From: an uncultured Eubacterium sp.
GTDB lineage: Bacteria > Bacillota > Clostridia > Lachnospirales > Lachnospiraceae
Assembly (NCBI GenBank): GCA_945910225.1
Contig: CAMDYG010000007.1
Coordinates: 1-64,000, forward strand
Direction of reading: 5' to 3'
Length of the DNA: 64,000 bases
In this document: one piece after another, positions 19,325-29,279 of the stretch
How positions within the stretch are numbered: the first letter of the stretch is position 1
How the letters are laid out: every line of letters starts with the position of its first letter
Notes under the pieces: generated by a model
Seen by the model: the letters and a program-made list of their open reading frames with translations, nothing else
Told to the model about the DNA's origin: nothing
Databases searched by the model: none
Made by a program: the position numbers and the translations under genes

Positions 19325-20383
19325 CTACATCATGTACCATGGAATAAGCAACGCTCTCAGATACTTCAAAAAAGGCACATATGCCACAATATTTATAAAT
19401 ACGGGACACAATATCACGCATGCAATAACAAGCACCGGCATAATAATTATCATTCCTGTCGACGTTCTTACTATCGTTGCCAGCGCCCACGAAAATGCTG
19501 TTACAGCAAGAACATATACAGCCATTGAACACACATCTTTTATACTATGGACATCACCTGTAATAGCAAGAGTTATCTCCACAGATACAGCAAACAAAAA
19601 GCTTCCTATAAATGCATATAATGGTTTTCCCGCTATCCGGTATACTTTGGAAAGCGTGATAAATGTTCCTCTTTCAGCGTCCATATAAAACTGCACAATA
19701 CCAAATAATCCAGCAATGTAAACAAGAATAACCAGCACCGGTTTTATAGGAAATTCTCCCGTAGAATCTTCCAGTTCCCTTGTCACAGATATATCTGTAT
19801 CATCAAGAATTCTGAAATCAATTCTGAAGGTATCATTGCCATCAATATATTCCTGATACCCCTTATTAATGTCCTCCTGTGCCTTGTCTGCATGTTTCTG
19901 GAATTCCTTAACAGACCTGATATAATTAATTGCAATCTCTGGAGAATATGCCTTAAACATAGCGGCAAAAAATATTTCATTAGTCATTGAGCTTATAAAA
20001 TTGGAATTACACATAACAAGCTCAATTGCGCCATGATACTTTCCTGATTCAAGCTTTCCACTAAGATTGCTGCCTATAACATACCCACACTCTGTACCAT
20101 TATCATATATATCCTTCTCTAGCTGTTTTTCTGATGGTACATCATAGAATTCCACTGAATAATCACCTTCAACAAGATAATTCCGCGTTCTTAATGCAAT
20201 CTCATCATCATCTTCAACAACTATTCCTACCCTCGGCTTCTCCTTCTTGTTCAGATCCGGAACATTGGTAATTATAAGTGCTATCACCGGCATCAATATT
20301 ATAAATGCTATTATAACGGGATTCTTAATCTGTCTCTTAATAAGAAGATACAGCCAGTATAATATTCTCATTCTTTCCCTCAT
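19325..20383 (-). CDS. ABC-2 type transporter permease
   Basis: N-terminal TM, large extracytoplasmic loop, C-terminal TM bundle; in operon with permease and ATPase. Confidence 0.8.
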   Translation of the reverse strand: MRERMRILYWLYLLIKRQIKNPVIIAFIILMPVIALIITNVPDLNKKEKPRVGIVVEDDDEIALRTRNYLVEGDYSVEFYDVPSEKQLEKDIYDNGTECGYVIGSNLSGKLESGKYHGAIELVMCNSNFISSMTNEIFFAAMFKAYSPEIAINYIRSVKEFQKHADKAQEDINKGYQEYIDGNDTFRIDFRILDDTDISVTRELEDSTGEFPIKPVLVILVYIAGLFGIVQFYMDAERGTFITLSKVYRIAGKPLYAFIGSFLFAVSVEITLAITGDVHSIKDVCSMAVYVLAVTAFSWALATIVRTSTGMIIIMPVLVIACVILCPVFINIVAYVPFLKYLRALLIPWYMM

Positions 20384-20398
20384 TTCTAAAAGTATTAC

Positions 20399-21640
20399 CT
20401 AATGTCTCTGTATTCTCATTGCAAATGCTGCCACTGTCTGAAAAATAATTATCCAAAATACATTTTTCACTATAGACAACAAACTTGTCGTCCCCCTTAT
20501 TATCTCTCCGGCAAGATCAAAGTATCCGGACGTTGGAAGAACACCTCCAATGTTTCTCACTGCAGCCGGAAGAAGTGCTGAAGACACAAAACAGCCCGAT
20601 GCATACATAAATAACATTCCTGACAAAAACAATACCAGCACAGAGTATACCGGATTCCTTACCACAGTAAATATACAGTATATAAATGAAAATACTGAAA
20701 ATACCAGTATCAACACCCCTATAACTGACTTTATCCATTCTCCAAATGAATACACCATAATTATATCAGATATGTCTGTAAACCTTATACTCATCAGCAT
20801 AGCCACTGACAGTCCGCATGCCAGCAGCAATGTATATACAAGCGTCAGTCCCAGAGTCTTACACAGTCCATATTCATAGCCATGTATCCCCTGTGTTTTA
20901 AGGCTTGCATTAAGTGCGTGGCTCTCTGGTTTAAGATTACTAATGCATGTTATACCGCTCAGCAACAGAAGCATTACCGCCGCTGTGCATACATAAAACT
21001 GTACCACTGACAGCCCCTCTTTTACAGCCAGGTCTCTTACATTAAAATATATGCTCCTGTTCAGTGCATAGTTAAGATATACTTCATTGAGCTTATCTTC
21101 ATGCTTCCCCCTGTCTGCCCTGTAATTCTTAAGCACTCCATAAAATAGATCATCAACAGTATATATTCCTGCTTCTGCTGTTCCAAGGTCAGATCCACCA
21201 GCGCTTAACATTTCCCTGAATATCATTGATGTATTATTCACTCCTGCTGATGAATATACTACCTCGATTGGCGTATTGGTTCCATTCATTATATCCCTTA
21301 TAAGATTATCCGGAACAAGAATAGCCATCACATATGTGTTATTCCTTAACCCATTGAATGCTTCTTCTTTCGATGTAAAATCAAATGTACAGACATTGTT
21401 TACAGTATCGACTTCACTTATAAAATTAAATGCCATCCTGACATATTTATCCTGATCATTCTCCGAATACACAACTGCTACTTTCATTCGCATGTCTTTA
21501 TTCTTTGAAGTTGTCTTTGCAATTCCTATACTAAGTAACATTACAAAGAATCCTATTATAAATGTACCAAGCAATATCTTAGGTATTGATATAAATGCCG
21601 ACTTTATCTGTAATTTCAAAAGTTGTAATTTCTTTTTCAA
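20399..21640 (-). CDS. ABC-2 type transporter permease
   Basis: Same architecture as the downstream gene, TM-loop-multi-TM. Confidence 0.8.
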   Translation of the reverse strand: MKKKLQLLKLQIKSAFISIPKILLGTFIIGFFVMLLSIGIAKTTSKNKDMRMKVAVVYSENDQDKYVRMAFNFISEVDTVNNVCTFDFTSKEEAFNGLRNNTYVMAILVPDNLIRDIMNGTNTPIEVVYSSAGVNNTSMIFREMLSAGGSDLGTAEAGIYTVDDLFYGVLKNYRADRGKHEDKLNEVYLNYALNRSIYFNVRDLAVKEGLSVVQFYVCTAAVMLLLLSGITCISNLKPESHALNASLKTQGIHGYEYGLCKTLGLTLVYTLLLACGLSVAMLMSIRFTDISDIIMVYSFGEWIKSVIGVLILVFSVFSFIYCIFTVVRNPVYSVLVLFLSGMLFMYASGCFVSSALLPAAVRNIGGVLPTSGYFDLAGEIIRGTTSLLSIVKNVFWIIIFQTVAAFAMRIQRH

Positions 21641-21668
21641 TATTTCCCCCTCATCTGCTTCATATGCA

Positions 21669-22358
21669 TCACCTGTGTATTATATCCAGAAGTTCATTTC
21701 CCACAACCGGACGGGCAAGCTGTGAAAGCAATCCATCCTTTAACAGATACATCCTGTCTGCAAGCTTAAGTTCCCCCTCTTCATGGCTTGTAATAATAAC
21801 TGTTCCACCACTCTTAGTATAAGCTTTAAGATAATTAAGTATATCCTGCTTGCATACTATATCCAGTGATGCTCCTGGTTCATCAAGTATAAGAACTGGC
21901 GGATTCTTGGCAAGTGCACAGCATATACTAAGTCGTTTCTTCATTCCACCAGAGAGTTTATCTACTGTTTTATGAAGATATCCAGTTACGCCAAGTATAG
22001 CCGGCACACCATTTGCAAGATCCTGCTTAATATCTCTTCCAGTATCACAATACCAGAATCTGAGATTATCATATACTGACAGATTCTCCATAAGAGGATT
22101 TTCCTGTGGAACAAACCCAATATATCTGGAAAATACTTTACTATTCTTAAAAGGGTTCTGTCCATCTATCTGAAAAGTACCTCCATCAGCCCTCAGACTG
22201 CCGGACAATATTCCAAGCAATGTTGATTTTCCACAGCCATTAGCTCCTACAATGGCTATATATTCACCAGCAGATGCATGAAATGATGCTCCTTTTAATA
22301 CCTGGCTCTTTCTGCCATACGACTTGGTTATACCCTCTGCTTCAATAAAATAACCCAT
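21669..22358 (-). CDS. ABC transporter ATP-binding protein
   Basis: GANGCGKSTLLGILSG, LSGGMKKRLSICCALAKNPPVLILDEPGA. Confidence 0.95.
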   Translation of the reverse strand: MGYFIEAEGITKSYGRKSQVLKGASFHASAGEYIAIVGANGCGKSTLLGILSGSLRADGGTFQIDGQNPFKNSKVFSRYIGFVPQENPLMENLSVYDNLRFWYCDTGRDIKQDLANGVPAILGVTGYLHKTVDKLSGGMKKRLSICCALAKNPPVLILDEPGASLDIVCKQDILNYLKAYTKSGGTVIITSHEEGELKLADRMYLLKDGLLSQLARPVVGNELLDIIHR

Positions 22359-22379
22359 ATCTCCCCCTTTTTAGACTAT

Positions 22380-24131
22380 CTACGCCTTAGCTGTCATATC
22401 GAACTGACTATAATACAGCTTATTATAGAATCCATTCTGCTTAAGAAGCTCTTCATGATTACCCTGCTCTATAATATGACCATCCTTCATAACAAGAATC
22501 ACATCTGCTGACTGTATTGTTGAAAGTCTGTGGGCAACTATAAAGCTTGTTCTGCCTTCCATAAGCTTTGCAAATGCATTCTGAATCTTTATTTCTGTTC
22601 TTGTATCAATAGATGATGTTGCCTCATCAAGTATAAGCATAGATGGCTTTGCAAGCATAATTCGTGTAATACACAAAAGCTGTTTCTGTCCCTGTGAAAG
22701 ACTTCCTCCATCTTCTCCAATAATAGTATCAAATCCATCCGGCATCCTTTTTATAAAACCATATGAGTGTGCCGCTTTAGCAGCCTTAACGATTTCTTCT
22801 TCGGTAGCATCAGGCTTTCCCATAACAATATTTTCTCTGATTGTTCCTGACTTAAGCCATGTTTCCTGAAGGACCATACCGAATCCCTGTCTTAAAGAAT
22901 GACGTGTCATCTGTCTTATATCCACACCTGATACATCTATACTTCCGCTATTGACATCATAGAATCTCATAAGCAGATTGATAACAGTTGTTTTTCCACA
23001 TCCTGTAGGACCTACAATTGCTATTCTCTGTCCCTTCTTAACATAAAGATTAAAATCTTCTATAAGCTTCTTATCTGGAACATATGAGAAACATACATCA
23101 TTAAGATCTACTGTTCCATCTACATTCTCTAACTCTACTGCGTTCTCTGCTTCCGGCATCTCCGGTTCTTCCTCTATTAATTCAAAAATTCTTGCTGCAC
23201 ATGCAAGGGCATTCTGAAGCTCTGTTACAACGCCAGATATTTCATTAAATGGCTTTGTATACTGGTTGGCATAACTTAAGAAACTTGATAGCTGTCCTAC
23301 TGTAATTCCACCATTAATTGCTGAAAATGCTCCTACTATTGCTACACTTGCGTACACAAGGCTATTTACAAATCTGGTTGATGGATTAGTTATTGATGAA
23401 AAGAAAATTGCCTTAAGTGAATATTTCTGGAGTCTGCCATTAATTTCATCAAACTTGCTGACAGCCTCATCTTCATATCCATATGCCTTAACGACCTTCT
23501 GTCCGCCAATCATTTCATCAATAAGAGCTGTCTGTTCACCTCTTGTCTCTGACTGTAATTTAAACATACTGAATGTCTTCTTTGCTATAAAACTTGCAAC
23601 AAGCAATGATACCGGAGTAATTACCACAACTGCAATCGTAATTCTTGCATCAATTGTAAGCATAAATATTAATGTTCCAAGGATTGTCATAACACCTGTG
23701 AAAAACTGTGTAAATCCCATCAGAAGTCCGTCTGCGAACTGGTCTACATCTGCTATGACACGGCTCACTATTTCTCCATAAGAATGTCCATCAATATACT
23801 TTAACGGAAGAATCTGTATCTTCTCTATAGCTTCATTTCTTATATCTCTTGTTACTTCATATGTAATTCTGTTATTACATATGTTCATAAGCCACTGTGA
23901 TAATGCTGTTATTCCAACTACAACACCAATACTTACAAGTATCTTCGCTATCTTTGCAAAATCTACATTATCAGGTCCAAGTATACAGTCTATTCCACGT
24001 CCCACAAGTATAGGCACATACAGAGTAGTAGCAACAGTAACTGCTGCCATTATAAGTGACAGCACAATAAAAAATCCGTGTTTCTTAATTCTTCCTAACA
24101 GTTTTATAAATGTTGATTTATTCTTTTTCAT
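22380..24131 (-). CDS. ABC exporter half-transporter (membrane + ATPase)
   Basis: Six-TM domain plus GPTGCGKTTVINLLMRFYD, LSQGQKQLLCITRIMLAKPSMLILDEATSSID. Confidence 0.95.
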   Translation of the reverse strand: MKKNKSTFIKLLGRIKKHGFFIVLSLIMAAVTVATTLYVPILVGRGIDCILGPDNVDFAKIAKILVSIGVVVGITALSQWLMNICNNRITYEVTRDIRNEAIEKIQILPLKYIDGHSYGEIVSRVIADVDQFADGLLMGFTQFFTGVMTILGTLIFMLTIDARITIAVVVITPVSLLVASFIAKKTFSMFKLQSETRGEQTALIDEMIGGQKVVKAYGYEDEAVSKFDEINGRLQKYSLKAIFFSSITNPSTRFVNSLVYASVAIVGAFSAINGGITVGQLSSFLSYANQYTKPFNEISGVVTELQNALACAARIFELIEEEPEMPEAENAVELENVDGTVDLNDVCFSYVPDKKLIEDFNLYVKKGQRIAIVGPTGCGKTTVINLLMRFYDVNSGSIDVSGVDIRQMTRHSLRQGFGMVLQETWLKSGTIRENIVMGKPDATEEEIVKAAKAAHSYGFIKRMPDGFDTIIGEDGGSLSQGQKQLLCITRIMLAKPSMLILDEATSSIDTRTEIKIQNAFAKLMEGRTSFIVAHRLSTIQSADVILVMKDGHIIEQGNHEELLKQNGFYNKLYYSQFDMTAKA

Positions 24132-25873
24132 TATGCCACACCTCCTTCAGAATCTTCTTTCTTAAACTGTGAATCATATATTTCTTTATATACATCACAT
24201 TTTTCAAGAAGTTCATCATGTCTGCCCATGCCTACAACCTGACCATCATCAAGCACAATAATCAGATCTGCATACATTAATGAAGCAGCTCTTTGTGAAA
24301 CAATGAATACTGTAGGGGAATTATTCATATTCCTGATGGCTTTTCTTAGTGCAGCATCTGTTGCAAAATCAAGTGCTGATGCACTGTCATCGAGAATGAG
24401 TACATCCGGTTTTCTCACTATCGCCCTTGCTATAGTAAGTCTCTGTCTCTGTCCTCCTGAAAGGTTCTTTCCTCCCTGTTCAATCTGATAGTCCAGTCTG
24501 CCTTCCTTAGAATCAACAAATTCCTTAGACTGGGAAATTTCAAGAGCTTCATCTATCTGTTCATCAGTTGCTCCTTTCTTTCCCATCCACATATTCTCTC
24601 TTATTGTACCTTTAAACAGAACTGCTTTCTGCATAACGATACCGACTTTCTCACGAAGTGTTTCAATATCATATTCCTTAACATTGACACCATCTATTAA
24701 TACCTCTCCTGATGTTGCATCGTACAGTCTTGGAATAAGATTAACCAGACTTGATTTACCTGATCCGGTTCCACCAATTACGCCTATCGTCTGTCCCTTC
24801 ATTGCCTTAAAGCTTATTCCGTCAATAGATGGAGCACCTGCTCCCTTATAAGTAAGTGAAACGTTCTTAAACTCAACACCTGGTATATCCGATTCATGAA
24901 TACCATCTTTAGCTGTTCCACTCTTCATATCTGACTCTACTTCAAATACTGTTTCAATTCTTCCTGCACATGCAAGAGCTTTTGTTATTGTTATTATGAG
25001 ATTAGCCAACTTGATAAGTTCAACAAGTATCTGTGACATATAGTTATATAAGGCTACTACCTGTCCCTGTGTCAGCGCACCTGAATTAACTCTTAATGCT
25101 CCAATCCATATTAATGCGATTACTGATACATTTACCACAACATATGTAAGTGGATTCATAAGTCCTGATATCTTTCCAACGAACTTCTGTAATCTATTTA
25201 ATGACTGGTTACTCTCTTTAAAGCGTTTAACCTCATCCTGCTCCTTGTTAAATGCCCTTATTACTCTTACACCTGTAAGGTTCTCTCTTGTTATTCCTAA
25301 TATCTTATCAAGGCCTGACTGCACGTTCTTATACATAGGTCTTGTTGCAAGCATAATTCCAAATACTATGAGTGTAAGAACCGGTATAGCCGCAACGAAT
25401 ACCAATGCCGCCTTACCATCTATTGTAAATGCCATGATCATCGCACCAAATACAATAAATGGTGAACGCAGGAACAATCTTAACACCATGTTAATTCCAT
25501 TCTGTACCTGATTGATATCACTAGTCATTCTTGTTACAAGTGTTGATGTTCCCAATGTATCCATTTCTGTGAATGAAAATGTCTGTATATGTTTAAAAAG
25601 ACTATGTCTCATTCCAGTAGCTGCGCCGACTGCTGCCTTGGCACTAAAATACTGTGCAGTAATTGCACACACAAGTCCAATAACAGCAAGTGCAATAAGC
25701 ATAAGGCACATCTGCATAATATATGCTCTGTCTGAATTAGCAATACCTTTATCAATAATAGATGACACAACCAGTGGAACAAACAATTCAAATATTGCTT
25801 CCAGCATCTTAAACAATGGTGCCAGCACACATTCCTTCTTATAATCCTTAAGGAATCTGATAATCATTTTCAT
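24131..25873 (-). CDS. ABC exporter half-transporter (partner)
   Basis: GGTGSGKSSLVNLIPRLYD, LSGGQRQRLTIARAIVRKPDVLILDDSASALD (degenerate Walker B Asp after DD), overlaps partner gene. Confidence 0.95.
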   Translation of the reverse strand: MKMIIRFLKDYKKECVLAPLFKMLEAIFELFVPLVVSSIIDKGIANSDRAYIMQMCLMLIALAVIGLVCAITAQYFSAKAAVGAATGMRHSLFKHIQTFSFTEMDTLGTSTLVTRMTSDINQVQNGINMVLRLFLRSPFIVFGAMIMAFTIDGKAALVFVAAIPVLTLIVFGIMLATRPMYKNVQSGLDKILGITRENLTGVRVIRAFNKEQDEVKRFKESNQSLNRLQKFVGKISGLMNPLTYVVVNVSVIALIWIGALRVNSGALTQGQVVALYNYMSQILVELIKLANLIITITKALACAGRIETVFEVESDMKSGTAKDGIHESDIPGVEFKNVSLTYKGAGAPSIDGISFKAMKGQTIGVIGGTGSGKSSLVNLIPRLYDATSGEVLIDGVNVKEYDIETLREKVGIVMQKAVLFKGTIRENMWMGKKGATDEQIDEALEISQSKEFVDSKEGRLDYQIEQGGKNLSGGQRQRLTIARAIVRKPDVLILDDSASALDFATDAALRKAIRNMNNSPTVFIVSQRAASLMYADLIIVLDDGQVVGMGRHDELLEKCDVYKEIYDSQFKKEDSEGGVA

Positions 25874-25891
25874 AAGAAATCTTCCTCCTGT

Positions 25892-27064
25892 TTAATATAA
25901 TGACATTAACGCTTTCATCAGAAATCTATATGAATAGCAGCGTTTTCTGCCAAAATAATCTCTATACACTTCAAAATTATAATATGAATGTTCAAACTGC
26001 CTTGAATACAAATGTGCAATATCCACCCTCATTGTAAAATCAACATTTAAACCTGCTGCATAATCTGCTGCCGCAATTACATCCACCGCAATTATACCAA
26101 TAATCGCATTCTTGGATTTAAGCAGAACATCATAATCATTAACAGCATCCAGCATATACCGGTATATATAGTACATTGCAAGCTGCTCATATTCATGTGC
26201 ACATTCCCTGCATTGCCTGTGATATGTGTCTATAAGTTCTGTAAGTTTCTCATCATCTTTTAACCCGTCAAGAACATCTCTTACACGATTTACATGCACA
26301 TTCCAGTCAGTATTAATAACTTCCATGCCTTTAAAATCATCATAAAAATGTCTTATGCCTGAAATAAGTTGCGTACCTTTTCTTCCGCTATACTGCTGGT
26401 GTAAACGCTCAATAAGTCCATCGCGGTAATCCGCTTTGCAAAACTTTTTTACAACATTTATTATAAGTTCATCTCTTTCGTTATCCAGATGTTTCTGTAT
26501 CTGTCTTGTATACTCAAGATATAATGCCATCCTGTCATATATACTTACGCTTCTGTCCGACATAATCTCATAAGCAACGGCTCTTGCCTGGCCTAACTGC
26601 ATATATGTAAATGCATCTATATCATTAGGTCTTATTGTAATATCCGGCTCATCTTTAACATCAAATGTAAGTTCATTCTGGTATGAGAGCATCAGTTCCC
26701 CAGCTGTCTTACATGATGGTGCTATTCCTATCTCCCTTATGCTTCCGTAATCATTAATAAATCTTGGAAATTCTGCGCACGTTTCACATAACTTGTCTTC
26801 GCCTAATTCTATATACAGGTCACACAGGTTATCATCATTTAAAAACGGACATCTTCCATCTTCTTTTAATGTAAAAGTACATTCTCCATCTTGCGACGGC
26901 ACCATTACACTCTTTAACCTTTTTCCAAACTCACCTTTTACTGTTTTATAATATCTGTATGATTCCCTATCAACGTCTACGTCCCAGCCTGCACAACATG
27001 TATCTGTACATGCCCCCGCTATACATTTGAAATCCTTATAATAATGTGGTGTTACAACTTTCAT
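25892..27064 (-). CDS. FliB-family (flagellin lysine-N-methylase-like) Cys-rich protein
   Basis: MKVVTPHYYKDFKCIAGACTDTCCAGWDVDVD...GRCPFLNDDNLCDLYIELGEDKLCETCAEFPR; start placed at 27064 after an AGAAG motif. Confidence 0.85.
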   Translation of the reverse strand: MKVVTPHYYKDFKCIAGACTDTCCAGWDVDVDRESYRYYKTVKGEFGKRLKSVMVPSQDGECTFTLKEDGRCPFLNDDNLCDLYIELGEDKLCETCAEFPRFINDYGSIREIGIAPSCKTAGELMLSYQNELTFDVKDEPDITIRPNDIDAFTYMQLGQARAVAYEIMSDRSVSIYDRMALYLEYTRQIQKHLDNERDELIINVVKKFCKADYRDGLIERLHQQYSGRKGTQLISGIRHFYDDFKGMEVINTDWNVHVNRVRDVLDGLKDDEKLTELIDTYHRQCRECAHEYEQLAMYYIYRYMLDAVNDYDVLLKSKNAIIGIIAVDVIAAADYAAGLNVDFTMRVDIAHLYSRQFEHSYYNFEVYRDYFGRKRCYSYRFLMKALMSLY

Positions 27065-27119
27065 ATAGTTCTTCTCTGCGCACACAGCCAGCGCAGTTCT
27101 CCAATAATATTTTTGCAAA

Positions 27120-27164
27120 AAGATGTCTGCCACACAAGGCCTAACCTGGTGAAGCAGACATCTT
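27120..27164 (-). terminator. Terminator downstream of the 27167-27700 gene
   Basis: aagatgtctgc ... gcagacatctt hairpin; minus-strand T-rich tail. Confidence 0.8.
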
Positions 27165-27166
27165 CG

Positions 27167-27700
27167 TCACACATATTGATTATTATAACCATTATTCTTT
27201 CTTTTGTCCATTATATACACATAAACAGAAAGACATGCCAATACTATCATCAATCCTTCAGCTGCCATATAAGTGTAAAACAAATATGGCTGCTGCAATG
27301 CAGTTACCATAAGTGGTGATGAAACTGCATAATCATACATAAATGTATCCGCTATTCCCTTAGACATAACAACTGTACCAAGAACAGTTATATTAGGCAA
27401 TGACATATTCGCAAGTACAAGTGAACTTACTATAAGAGTATTGCGGATAATAAAAAATCTCCTGCTTACTTTCGTTTTAGTAAGAAAACTAAATATCAAA
27501 CCAACAATCATGCATATAAGAAATCCCATAAACATCATATACATATCTGATGCAAGATAAGCAAGTGTCTGTACTTCTGCATCATGATACTGCATAAGCA
27601 AAGCCCAGAACGCAAATACTGACCGGCCTCCTGCTATACATCCGGCAAGTATTATAAGTAATAATATAAAGTTCTTTCTATTAAGCTTTGTGTTATTCAT
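27167..27700 (-). CDS. Multi-TM membrane protein, unknown
   Basis: 177 aa with several hydrophobic helices. Confidence 0.75.
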   Translation of the reverse strand: MNNTKLNRKNFILLLIILAGCIAGGRSVFAFWALLMQYHDAEVQTLAYLASDMYMMFMGFLICMIVGLIFSFLTKTKVSRRFFIIRNTLIVSSLVLANMSLPNITVLGTVVMSKGIADTFMYDYAVSSPLMVTALQQPYLFYTYMAAEGLMIVLACLSVYVYIMDKRKNNGYNNQYV

Positions 27701-27727
27701 AAAACCTCTTGTTCCTTACCAGAATAA

Positions 27728-28417
27728 TTAATTCTGTGTATTCTTATTATCATATACAGGTGCACCGGTATATGGGTCATATCCTATAACTCCTGCTCCC
27801 TGTGCAGGCTGCTGATTCTGTACTGGCTGTCCGTATCCTGCTGGCTGTCCATATCCTGTCTGAGCCTGTCCGTATCCCACTGGCTGTCCATATCCTGCCT
27901 GTGGCTGCTGTGCATATATACTCTGCTTAGGTTTCTTGGCAAGGCTCACAATAGATGTAATACTTAATATAACATAGATAATAACATTCAGTGCCCATAT
28001 TATTACAATATAATATGCATCATCTTCTGTTACTGAACTTAAGCCTTCACTTAAAGAATCAATCTTATCAAATCCTACTTTACCGAGCATAATCTGGGAT
28101 GATAAATATACATAGTAAGCTGTCTTAACGGAAATTACATTAGCGAGTACTACAACTGTAACAAAAATATCCCTGACAATTGTTGCTGTAACAGATGAAG
28201 CCTTCGCACAGATGAAACTTAATACTGCACACAAAATAAATAATGCAACAGATATAAAATACAGCATTGTTCCCTGTGAAAATCCTGCATATCCCACCTC
28301 ATCAAAAGGATTGTCATTAATCTTCAATGCCGCCATAACAAATAATGCAAATCCGACAGTTGTAACAATACATGTAATAAATACACATATTCTAAAAAAC
28401 ACATTTAATCCTTTCAT
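27728..28417 (-). CDS. Membrane protein with C-terminal Gly-Tyr-Gln-Pro repeat tail
   Basis: Four TM-like helices then QAGYGQPVGYGQAQTGYGQPAGYGQPVQNQQPAQG. Confidence 0.75.
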   Translation of the reverse strand: MKGLNVFFRICVFITCIVTTVGFALFVMAALKINDNPFDEVGYAGFSQGTMLYFISVALFILCAVLSFICAKASSVTATIVRDIFVTVVVLANVISVKTAYYVYLSSQIMLGKVGFDKIDSLSEGLSSVTEDDAYYIVIIWALNVIIYVILSITSIVSLAKKPKQSIYAQQPQAGYGQPVGYGQAQTGYGQPAGYGQPVQNQQPAQGAGVIGYDPYTGAPVYDNKNTQN

Positions 28418-28511
28418 AATTCCTCCCTTTTTCTTTTGAAAACATTTTTATATATTATCTCAATAAATGCCCGATTTTTCAATAAAATTTTATAATATTT
28501 TATATAATAAA

Positions 28512-29186
28512 TTATATGAATTTACTTCTCCACTTTATCGCCTCATCCCTATATGAAATCGCTGTCTCCATAAGATCATTGTATTGTGTCTTCGCACTCT
28601 CTATCGTAGCTTCCAGTTCCTCTATGCGTCTCTGATAATATGCAATTGTCTCTGTTATATTGTTCTCTTCATCCTGATATATAAGGCATCTGTATCTGCC
28701 GGGTTCCGTAACTTGATACATCACATCCGTGTACAAATATAATCTGCCCTGAACACAATACACCTGATACATATCTATATTGTCACACTCTGTAGGAACT
28801 TCCACCTGTAAACCTGACTGCATTGGCAGAACACATTTTAATGCCATATTTTCTGTTACAGGATTGGTTACCATATAAAAAAGCACAAGCTTCCCATTGC
28901 ATACTGCCAGACAAGGGCAATGCATATCCGGATTTTCATTGCATCTGGTCTGATACACTATATTAGTATCCAGAACATTTCTGACAATAATGTCCTTATT
29001 CTGATTCTGATAAGCATAGTATATTGTATCATTCCATATAACCTCAGTTAGTCCGTCAAAATAATCTGCAGCAAGGATAATTGGACGTTCTATGCCGTCT
29101 GCATAGGCTGTCCTTAAAAAAATATATCTTGAAATACTATATATTATAAGCCTTCTGTCTTTTCCTGCTGTATATACATTTGCCAT
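28512..29186 (-). CDS. Hypothetical protein with C-terminal coiled coil
   Basis: Start MANVYTAGKDRRL at 29186 behind GGAGATGTTAAG; C-terminal QRRIEELEATIESAKTQYNDLMETAISYRDEA. Confidence 0.75.
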   Translation of the reverse strand: MANVYTAGKDRRLIIYSISRYIFLRTAYADGIERPIILAADYFDGLTEVIWNDTIYYAYQNQNKDIIVRNVLDTNIVYQTRCNENPDMHCPCLAVCNGKLVLFYMVTNPVTENMALKCVLPMQSGLQVEVPTECDNIDMYQVYCVQGRLYLYTDVMYQVTEPGRYRCLIYQDEENNITETIAYYQRRIEELEATIESAKTQYNDLMETAISYRDEAIKWRSKFI

Positions 29187-29279
29187 CTTAACATCTCCAT
29201 GCTTTTTATTTAAATATATATGGTCACGCTCGCCATTATAGAACATATAATGTAATAAAGAAATGAAAAGGAAATGACA

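Noticed and set aside
24131-25873. Degenerate catalytic site in the second ABC half-transporter as a novelty
   Set aside because: Asymmetric (one degenerate) ATPase sites are normal for heterodimeric ABC exporters.
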